Origin: Rikenellaceae bacterium
Lineage (GTDB): Bacteria > Bacteroidota > Bacteroidia > Bacteroidales > Rikenellaceae
Length of the DNA: 5,891 nucleotides
Direction of reading: 5' to 3'
Assembly (NCBI GenBank): GCA_020859875.1
Contig: JAJBVJ010000272.1
Span: 1-5,891, forward strand
The translations under genes were made by a program, and so were the position numbers. This document shows, one piece after another, positions 1-5,891 of this stretch; position 1 is the stretch's first letter; the number at the start of each line of letters is the position of its first letter. Under the pieces are notes generated by a model that was not told where the DNA came from, searched no databases, and saw only the letters and a program-made list of their open reading frames with translations.

Positions 1-40
1 GGCACAATGAAAATATTACTTCCCGGTGCCGACCGCAAAA

Positions 41-3000
41 TTAATCGTTTTTAGCGGAAGATTCCCCCTGCTGTTCACCCTTTTTCTTGCGTTTGTCCTT
101 GCGCGAGAACCTTTCCCGGAAATTACGCACGATATCCCCAACCGTATTGAAATCTTCCTTGTAATATATACCCACTCCGCTCTCCTGCAACCCCTGGTTC
201 TCGTCGAACCGGTCGATCCTGCGGGAGAACCCCCTCAGGCGGAGATTCCCGGCATTGTCTATCAACCATGTGAGGTAAAAGTCGCCAGTGAGGTTGCTTG
301 CATCGTTCTCCGTAAAGCGCGGGGTATTCTGGGCATTATAGTTCCCCTCGAGGTCGAGCACCAGGCGCCTGCCGAGCAGATTGGCCGATACGTCCACCAT
401 AAATTCGTCCGATGTGAGTTCCGAACGCTGACTGTAACGGAAGCCGATGTGGATATTATCGCTGGAAATGAGGTTGCTAAGCTGCGACGAAATAAAATCG
501 ACGGCCGTGGCACTTCCGCCCGCACTGCCTATATTGCCGCTGTCCGAGCTGTAAAAGGAGTTGAGCGCCAACAGGGCGATAAACTGGGTGGATATACTCT
601 CCTGGGTCGACAGTTCGTTGACAATATAAGAGCGCGTTTCGGGATCTACATTGGGGACATCTACCCCGAAGGTGATCTCCGGATCCGTGAGGTTACCGTT
701 CAGCATGATCCGGGTTTCCACCGGAACTGTGGTAAACGATTTATTTGCATCGACATAATTATTCAGCAGGGGAGCCAGCGAGGCTTTAACGGTATATACG
801 GCCGATATGTCGAGATCGGCATCCCTCGGATTGTCGAGCCATGTGATGCGGCTGCCCTCCTCGAGGGTAAAGATCCTGGAGATGATACCCTGGAGCGAGA
901 ATTGGTAACTCCCCTCGGATATTTCATAGACCCCGTTCATCCGGAACTGGTCGTTGGCCGGCACGAAATGGAAATAGAGATTCCCGTTCCCGCGGCCGCG
1001 GATCACATCGCCCGTGCGGGGGTCCATTATAAGGGAGAAAAGAAGATTGGGCTGGACGTCGAGGTTCATCGTAAGCTCGCTGATGCCGCCCCCTTCACCC
1101 CGTTCCCGCCGGCGCCGGCGCTCCATGATGGTGCGCATACGGCGCTGGTACTCGGTCAACTCTTCCCGACCCTCCTTAGCGGGTTCCCGGAAAGTGATTA
1201 TATCGGCAAGGGTCCCGGAATAATCGCCCAGGGGCATATAAAATTCGGAATCGCCTTGTGTCACTGCGGTAATGTCGAGATTTACACCCCTGCGGTCGCC
1301 CCGGACTACCACCGTTCCAGAGGCGAATACCCTCCCGTAAAACATTTCGTTGTAGTGTGAGTCGGTGTTCATTGCCAGCAGGTTTTGCGGTCTAATATTC
1401 AAATGATAACTCACATTTGCGGTGTTGTTCAGGTCGACGCTCAGATCCATCGCCGCACTGTTTCCAAGCGGGTCGTATACCGGCATATTTTCGGCCCGGA
1501 TTACATTGTCGGTCACCGTCACCACGGCATCGCGCACCTGGTAGGGGACGTTCAGATAGTCGACCGTAGTCTGCATCGATTTCACCGAGGCCTGTCCGTT
1601 GACCTTCAGATTACGCCTTTGCCCCGTGATTTCGGCATCGACGTCCACAGATCCCGATGTTTCACGAAGGACTCCCTGGAAAAACGGCTCAACCAGGGAA
1701 ATGTCAATCCCGGCCATATCCACCTTCCCGAGGTATTGCCCGGTGGAAGGCCTGAAATAGCCCAATATCACTGTGTCTCCGCTCTGCTTTGCCGAGAGAG
1801 CGAACCTTGCCCGCTCGTTCTGAAAATCCCATGTGCTTTCGAAAAGTCCGTCGGGCAGGGGTTTGTCGTTCAGCCTTATACTGTCGAACTCGACCCTGGC
1901 GTGGAGTATGGCCTCGCCTCGTGCCGCCATAAGGTCTGCATGGCCGTTGGTGCGGCCACCGACGATATACCCCAAACGTGAAGTAAAACCGGTAAGGGGT
2001 TCCAGGTCAAAATTATTCAGGTCGATATGCAGGGTATCGGTGCGGCTTCGGGAGAGCGTGCCGTCCACCGTAAGGCTCTGGCCGGAACCGACCATCCGGA
2101 AATTTCGGATAGCTATCCGGGTGCTGTCTATGGCAATGCCCCGCGAATAGATGTTCCAAAGGCGGTCGCCGATGGTTATACTCGAAGGTGTAAAATTTAT
2201 ATCGGCCCGTGTCATCCCCGTTTGCTCATCGCGCGAGAATCTCGATGCCACCCCGACCAGTGCGGTCATCCGGCGCACCGAATCCATGAACCGAACGGAT
2301 GCATTTATCCGGTTGTCCTTCATTCCCCCGATTACCGAAAAGTCGGGCATAAAGATACCTCCTGCATACATCTCGTCGGCCCGGATGAAAACCGAAAGGG
2401 AATCGCCCTGGTTGCGGGTATTCATCTCGAGTTTCGAAACGAAATTGTTGTTGTATTCCACATATTCCGATGCCGCATTGAGGGAGAGCTGGCCGGCATT
2501 AGGATTGAACATAAAGGAGAGACGGCTCCCCTCGGCCAGCACGAGCCCCGGGAAAAAGACCCCGACAGCTTTATTGGCCCGCTTTATATCGATACTCAAA
2601 AGCGAATAGTTATCCGCCCGGGCAACGGATGCCGGGGAACGGGCTTCTACCGCCCCGTCGTTAACAAGGGTCGGTATGTAGGATTGAAGGGTGCGCTTTA
2701 TTTCGGGGATCAACTGCGCGTAACTCGTCCTGCTTCGGTACTCGGCATCGGCAAAGTAGGAATTGAAAGCCAGGTATTTGGAATCGTCCGTGTTGCGTCC
2801 GGTTATTTCCATACGGCCCGTTCGAAGGGAGTCTCCGTCGTGGATATAGAGAAGGTCGGTAACCGTGATACTACCGTAGAGGTTATCCGGATTCGTACCG
2901 CTGCCTACGGCCCTCACCCCGGCGCTGAGCAGCGAGACCGAATCTTTTTTTACGAAATTCAGCGCGGCAAGGTCGGCGTTTCTCAGTTCCAGGGTGAAAT

Positions 3001-4564
3001 CGTAGCGGGGTATGGTGTCGTTCAGGTCGAATATCCCGTCGAAATCGAAATCGATGTTACGGTCTGCCGAAGTAATATGTCCGTTGAACATCCGGTTATC
3101 GAGCTCACCCTTAACCGCCACATCCCGGTAACGGTATCCGTTGTATTCGGCCAGTACGATATTGGCATCGGTGTCGAGCGTTAACCCGCCTATGCCGGCC
3201 CGTCCGTTCACTACTGCGCGGAATCCCACCCTTCCCAGTTTGGGAACCCCCGCCAGAAGTCCCGCATTTACCCCGAAGGCGGCAACGTTACCCGTATAGG
3301 CAAGCCCTTCGCCCGGATCAGAAGAGAGCGCGAGGTCGAACCGTAACCTGGCATCCTGAGCTTCGAGCCGTCCATCCGCCTCGAAATCTTTGTAAGTGCC
3401 GTGAAAGGCCCCGTCGAGAGATATTACGCCCAACCCGTCGACAAATTGTTCCAACCGCGGCTGCAGCGGGTATCGGTCGAGACCCGCCAGTGCACGCCCG
3501 ATACCATCCGACGAAGTTCTGACGACCAGCCTGTCGATGTCGAAATGGGCCCTCTCCACATCGGGCAATCCCCGCATCCGGTAGTCGAACGAGGCCGAAC
3601 TTCCTTCGAGGGTAATATTCGATATCCTTCCGGACATATTGCCGACTTTTCCCGCTACATTTCCTTCCACATGTGTAAAGAGGTAGTCGACACCTGCCAT
3701 ACCGGGCACGAAAGCGGCGACCGTGGCCATATCGATCGCCGAAGGATCGATTTTCCCCTCGATGGCAATATCCTTCACAAAATCCTTATAGGATTCCCAT
3801 CCGCCGGCCACGAATTGGAGCCAGGCCAAATTAAGGTCGCTGCGGCCCGATTTCAGTGTGAGTTCGCTCGCCTTTATGAAACTTCCCGAAATGTTCTCGA
3901 TCTTTGCGGCGAAAAGCGGTACTTCGAGCCCTGTTTTCTCCCGGAAGGCCATATTCTTTATATCCATCCGAATGCTGTCCCCGAGGATTCTCACACCGGC
4001 GGCCTTCATGTCGAACCGCTGAACCTCCAGGTCGCTGAAATTGACCGCCGCACCCCGTTCGGGCGGATCGAGCTTTACGAGCCGGTAATACAAGTTCTCG
4101 ATGATAAGTTCGGTGATGTTGATTTCAAAGGGCCGGCGGACATCCGGGGGATTCCGGCGTTTTATCTTTTCGATTATCTTACGAAAATTTGTGGTGCTGT
4201 CGGGGTCTTCATGCATCAAAAAACGAATGTCGGCGACCCGGGTTTTTCCCAGGGTGAACCGGCCCCCGAGAAGCCCGGTATGGAGAACTTCGGCATCTAT
4301 TACTCCTACATACAAAAGGGTGTCCCGGCCGTAATCTTCCACATAAAAACCTTTGATGTGGGCACGGCTGAAAAATTTAAGGTCGATCCGCTCGATGGAT
4401 ACCCTGGCTTCCAGTTTCGAGCTCGCCCACTCGGAGGCTTTTCGAACGGCAAAGTTCTGAACCGAGGGGAGCTGGATGACAAGCCCTATTATAACCGGCA
4501 GGACGATCAGTACGAGGATTATCGCGGAAAGGATATGTACCGATATTTTTATAACTTTGCGCAT
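41..4564 (-). CDS. tamB: TamB-family translocation/assembly module protein (AsmA-like, DUF490 C-terminal domain)
   Basis: The 1507-residue product is a large envelope protein anchored in the inner membrane and spanning the periplasm. Seen: basic MRKVIK start, one hydrophobic segment at about residues 9-31, then roughly 1050 residues of alternating beta-type sequence with repeated 'G.(L/V).(L/V)' strands. A TamB C-terminal (DUF490) region covers about 1160-1480, with DPRTGDVIRGRGNGNL at 1181-1196 and a YLTWLIDNAGNLRLRGFSRR strand block near the end. A charged insert with five consecutive arginines lies at 1149-1153, and the last 19 residues are lysine-rich. Family knowledge: TamB works with a BamA-like outer-membrane partner (TamA, or the lipoprotein TamL in Bacteroidota), and AsmA-like proteins are implicated in lipid transport between membranes. 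E. coli TamB has 1259 residues; Bacteroidota forms are commonly longer. No tamA/tamL is in the window. Start: ATG at 4564 is preferred over an in-frame TTG at 4588, which would add eight residues before the natural basic n-region. No frameshift. Family assignment is confident; the exact cargo is unknown. Confidence 0.92.
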   Translation of the reverse strand: MRKVIKISVHILSAIILVLIVLPVIIGLVIQLPSVQNFAVRKASEWASSKLEARVSIERIDLKFFSRAHIKGFYVEDYGRDTLLYVGVIDAEVLHTGLLGGRFTLGKTRVADIRFLMHEDPDSTTNFRKIIEKIKRRNPPDVRRPFEINITELIIENLYYRLVKLDPPERGAAVNFSDLEVQRFDMKAAGVRILGDSIRMDIKNMAFREKTGLEVPLFAAKIENISGSFIKASELTLKSGRSDLNLAWLQFVAGGWESYKDFVKDIAIEGKIDPSAIDMATVAAFVPGMAGVDYLFTHVEGNVAGKVGNMSGRISNITLEGSSASFDYRMRGLPDVERAHFDIDRLVVRTSSDGIGRALAGLDRYPLQPRLEQFVDGLGVISLDGAFHGTYKDFEADGRLEAQDARLRFDLALSSDPGEGLAYTGNVAAFGVNAGLLAGVPKLGRVGFRAVVNGRAGIGGLTLDTDANIVLAEYNGYRYRDVAVKGELDNRMFNGHITSADRNIDFDFDGIFDLNDTIPRYDFTLELRNADLAALNFVKKDSVSLLSAGVRAVGSGTNPDNLYGSITVTDLLYIHDGDSLRTGRMEITGRNTDDSKYLAFNSYFADAEYRSRTSYAQLIPEIKRTLQSYIPTLVNDGAVEARSPASVARADNYSLLSIDIKRANKAVGVFFPGLVLAEGSRLSFMFNPNAGQLSLNAASEYVEYNNNFVSKLEMNTRNQGDSLSVFIRADEMYAGGIFMPDFSVIGGMKDNRINASVRFMDSVRRMTALVGVASRFSRDEQTGMTRADINFTPSSITIGDRLWNIYSRGIAIDSTRIAIRNFRMVGSGQSLTVDGTLSRSRTDTLHIDLNNFDLEPLTGFTSRLGYIVGGRTNGHADLMAARGEAILHARVEFDSIRLNDKPLPDGLFESTWDFQNERARFALSAKQSGDTVILGYFRPSTGQYLGKVDMAGIDISLVEPFFQGVLRETSGSVDVDAEITGQRRNLKVNGQASVKSMQTTVDYLNVPYQVRDAVVTVTDNVIRAENMPVYDPLGNSAAMDLSVDLNNTANVSYHLNIRPQNLLAMNTDSHYNEMFYGRVFASGTVVVRGDRRGVNLDITAVTQGDSEFYMPLGDYSGTLADIITFREPAKEGREELTEYQRRMRTIMERRRRRERGEGGGISELTMNLDVQPNLLFSLIMDPRTGDVIRGRGNGNLYFHFVPANDQFRMNGVYEISEGSYQFSLQGIISRIFTLEEGSRITWLDNPRDADLDISAVYTVKASLAPLLNNYVDANKSFTTVPVETRIMLNGNLTDPEITFGVDVPNVDPETRSYIVNELSTQESISTQFIALLALNSFYSSDSGNIGSAGGSATAVDFISSQLSNLISSDNIHIGFRYSQRSELTSDEFMVDVSANLLGRRLVLDLEGNYNAQNTPRFTENDASNLTGDFYLTWLIDNAGNLRLRGFSRRIDRFDENQGLQESGVGIYYKEDFNTVGDIVRNFRERFSRKDKRKKKGEQQGESSAKND

Positions 4565-4604
4565 CGAAGCCGGAAGGGGAACGTACAAGGCGGTTTATAA
4601 CTGA

Positions 4605-4612
4605 CAAAGTTA
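4605..4612 (-). promoter_or_regulatory. Candidate -7 box (TAACTTTG) for tamB
   Basis: Read on the minus strand, this is TAACTTTG, an exact match to the Bacteroidota -7 consensus TAnnTTTG. It would place the transcription start near 4600, giving a leader of about 37 bases to the ATG at 4564 but only about 12 bases to the alternative TTG at 4588. That favours the ATG. No clear TTG-type -33 element is present 19-21 bases upstream (the bases there read ACAATA). The call therefore rests on the -7 box and its position in a divergent intergenic region. Confidence 0.5.
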
Positions 4613-4683
4613 CGAATTAAACCCTTAATATATTGTCCTGCGGGGCGGAATTTTCCTCGCGCAAGGCCCGGTCGATAAACAAT

Positions 4684-5718
4684 ATGGACGAAACGGTTAT
4701 ACTCGGAATAGAATCTTCGTGCGACGACACTTCGGCGGCCGTACTTCGGGGGCGCACCTTGCTTTCGAACGTGATCGCAAGCCAGAAAGTACATATCGAG
4801 TACGGCGGAGTAATTCCGGAACTGGCTTCACGGGCTCACCAACAAAATATAATTCCCGTCGTTGATACCGCGATAAAGGATGCCGGCATCCGCGTCGGTG
4901 AAATCGACGCCATAGCCTTCACCCGCGGCCCGGGGCTATTGGGCTCTCTGCTGGTCGGCGTCTCGTTTGCAAAAGGGCTCTCCCTCTCCCGGGATATTCC
5001 ACTGGTAGAGGTGAACCACCTCGAAGGGCATATCCTCTCCCATTTCATAGACCTTCCCGACAGGCGGCTGCCACACCCCGCCTACCCTTTCCTCTGCCTG
5101 TTGGTTTCGGGTGGCCACACTCAGATCGTCGAGGTGCGGTCTTACCACGACATGGAAATAATCGGCACCACCATAGACGATGCGGCCGGGGAGGCATTCG
5201 ACAAGTGTGCCAAGGTCATGGGGCTTCCCTACCCGGGTGGGCCGGTGATAGACCGTCTGGCAAAGGAGGGCGATGGGGAAAAGTTCAAATTTGCGAAGCC
5301 TTCCGTAAAAGGTTACGATTACAGTTTCAGCGGACTGAAAACTTCGTTTCTCTACTTCCTGCGCGACCGTATGGCCGAAGAGCCCGATTTTATAGAAAAA
5401 AACCGCTCCGATCTCTGCGCCTCGCTCCAGAAGACTATTATCGATATTCTTCTGGCTAAATTACTACGGGCGGCCAAAGACAAAGGAATTACCGAAATCG
5501 CCGCCGCCGGCGGAGTATCGGCCAACTCGGGACTTCGGATCCGTCTCGAAGAGGAAGGACGCCGGCAAAAATGGAACGTTTACCTCCCCGAATTGAAATT
5601 CACCACCGACAATGCCGCCATGATCGCCATGGCGGGATATTTCCGATACATGCAAGGAGAATTTTCTTCACTCGACATTACCCCGGCGGCACGCGCGGAG
5701 GGTCTTGCACGACGGTAA
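4684..5718 (+). CDS. tsaD: tRNA N6-adenosine threonylcarbamoyltransferase, TsaD (Gcp/YgjD/Kae1 family)
   Basis: TsaD transfers the threonylcarbamoyl group from threonylcarbamoyl-AMP (made by TsaC/TsaC2) to A37 of tRNAs reading ANN codons, giving t6A. In bacteria it acts in the cytoplasm with TsaB and TsaE, neither of which is in this window. Seen in the 344-residue product: GIESSCDDT at 8-16, TRGPGL at 80-85, the metal-binding HLEGH at 112-116 (His112 and His116, matching His111/His115 of E. coli), VSGGHT at 141-146, DDAAGEAFDK at 165-174, YPGGP at 183-187, SFSGLKT at 214-220, AGGVSAN at 275-281 and the third metal ligand Asp309 in FTTDN. All catalytic positions are present and the length is normal for the family. 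ATG at 4684 is chosen because family members begin a few residues before the ILGIESSCDD strand. An in-frame TTG at 4633 would add 17 residues that do not resemble the family. There is no Shine-Dalgarno; ATAAACAAT precedes the ATG, as is common in Bacteroidota. Divergent from tamB; no terminator recognised after the TAA. Confidence 0.98.
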   Translation: MDETVILGIESSCDDTSAAVLRGRTLLSNVIASQKVHIEYGGVIPELASRAHQQNIIPVVDTAIKDAGIRVGEIDAIAFTRGPGLLGSLLVGVSFAKGLSLSRDIPLVEVNHLEGHILSHFIDLPDRRLPHPAYPFLCLLVSGGHTQIVEVRSYHDMEIIGTTIDDAAGEAFDKCAKVMGLPYPGGPVIDRLAKEGDGEKFKFAKPSVKGYDYSFSGLKTSFLYFLRDRMAEEPDFIEKNRSDLCASLQKTIIDILLAKLLRAAKDKGITEIAAAGGVSANSGLRIRLEEEGRRQKWNVYLPELKFTTDNAAMIAMAGYFRYMQGEFSSLDITPAARAEGLARR

Positions 5719-5777
5719 CCGCATCGCATAAAGCATTATCGATCGACGGGTCTTTCCTGCGGCTCATTGTGTAATTA

Positions 5778-5808
5778 TTTGTTTTCTAACAATTAGGATT
5801 TATCTTTG
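5778..5808 (+). promoter_or_regulatory. Bacteroidota-type promoter (TTTG, 19 bases, TATCTTTG) reading out of the window
   Basis: TTTG at 5778-5781 is followed after 19 bases by TATCTTTG at 5801-5808. Both elements and the spacing match the -33/-7 promoter of the Bacteroidota primary sigma factor. Predicted transcription start is near 5812. It lies about 60-90 bases after the tsaD stop, so it most likely drives a gene beyond position 5891. No ATG occurs between 5812 and the end of the window, and the TTG codons at 5819 and 5833 are soon followed by in-frame stops. A short inverted repeat (TTGTT at 5779-5783, AACAA at 5788-5792) overlaps the -33 element and spacer; it may be chance or a weak operator. 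Confidence 0.65.
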
Positions 5809-5828
5809 TCCGGTATTATTGGCATTAG

Positions 5829-5885
5829 CTATTGATTAAGGGGTAAAAAAATCGCCAAAATTTTAAACAGTCCAACGATCAATAG
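5829..5885. repeat. 8-bp inverted repeat in the outward leader
   Basis: CTATTGAT at 5829-5836 and ATCAATAG at 5878-5885 are exact reverse complements separated by 41 bases. The interval includes GGGGT, an A7 run and the palindrome AAAATTTT (5857-5864). If the promoter at 5778-5808 is real, the arms could pair in the 5' leader RNA of the next gene. The stem is A/T-rich and the loop is long, so a regulatory role is only a possibility. Confidence 0.3.
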
Positions 5886-5891
5886 GTTTTG

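Noticed and set aside
1..30. GGCAC (1-5) and GTGCC (26-30), a possible terminator hairpin after tamB
   Set aside because: The stem is only 5 bp with a 20-base loop, and any following T-run would lie outside the window, so it cannot be supported.
26..1360. Plus-strand open frame of 444 codons opposite tamB
   Set aside because: It is codon-aligned antisense to the conserved TamB C-terminal region, its translation resembles no family I know, and it is explained by the absence of TTA, CTA and TCA codons in tamB.
2027..3184. Plus-strand open frame of 385 codons opposite tamB
   Set aside because: Same antisense frame and same cause; no domain or motif is recognisable.
3401..4600. Plus-strand open frame of 399 codons, starting at GTG, opposite the tamB N-terminus
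   Set aside because: Same antisense frame; it starts at a GTG inside tamB and runs through the tamB start codon, with no family features.
4629..4636. TATATTGT as a -7 box for tsaD
   Set aside because: It has two mismatches to TAnnTTTG at the conserved T and G, and no TTG-type -33 element at the right distance.
4633..4683. TTG at 4633 as the tsaD start
   Set aside because: The 17 extra residues do not fit the family's N-terminus, and ATG at 4684 places the ESSCDD motif at the usual distance.
5719..5762. CCGCA (5719-5723) and TGCGG (5758-5762), a possible terminator after tsaD
   Set aside because: The stem is 5 bp with a 34-base loop and has no adjacent T-run; probably chance.
5829..5891. 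Minus-strand frame open from the window edge to a TAG at 5831-5829 (20 codons, hydrophobic), possibly the end of a convergent gene
   Set aside because: Twenty open codons in A/T-rich DNA are expected by chance, and the strong plus-strand promoter next to it argues for a leader. Sequence beyond 5891 would settle it.

Overview
The window looks like ordinary chromosomal core sequence from a member of the Bacteroidota, probably order Bacteroidales. Three things point there. The long gene encodes a TamB-family protein of the large Bacteroidota type, with a DPRTGD motif preceded by an arginine-rich insert. The intergenic regions carry TAnnTTTG-type -7 boxes typical of the Bacteroidota primary sigma factor. 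Neither gene has a recognisable Shine-Dalgarno sequence, and the bases before the start codons are A/T-rich. I cannot name a genus. I saw no mobile element, CRISPR array, tRNA or rRNA.

Layout. Positions 1-40 lie downstream of the large gene and hold nothing I can call. Positions 41-4564 (minus strand) are one intact 1507-codon tamB-type gene, from ATG to TAA. Positions 4565-4683 are a divergent intergenic region with a TAACTTTG box pointing towards tamB. Positions 4684-5718 (plus strand) are an intact 344-codon tsaD. Positions 5719-5891 are A/T-rich and non-coding. They carry a near-consensus Bacteroidota promoter (TTTG, 19 bases, TATCTTTG) that fires rightwards out of the window, followed by at least about 80 bases of leader with no ATG.

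The two genes are transcribed away from each other and work in different processes. TamB is an inner-membrane-anchored, periplasm-spanning protein of outer-membrane biogenesis. TsaD is the cytoplasmic catalytic subunit that completes t6A modification of tRNA. Nothing in the sequence links them functionally beyond the shared upstream region. I found no clearly new system here. The points most worth following up are the outward promoter with its leader and the near absence of TTA, CTA and TCA codons in tamB, which leaves almost the whole opposite strand open.
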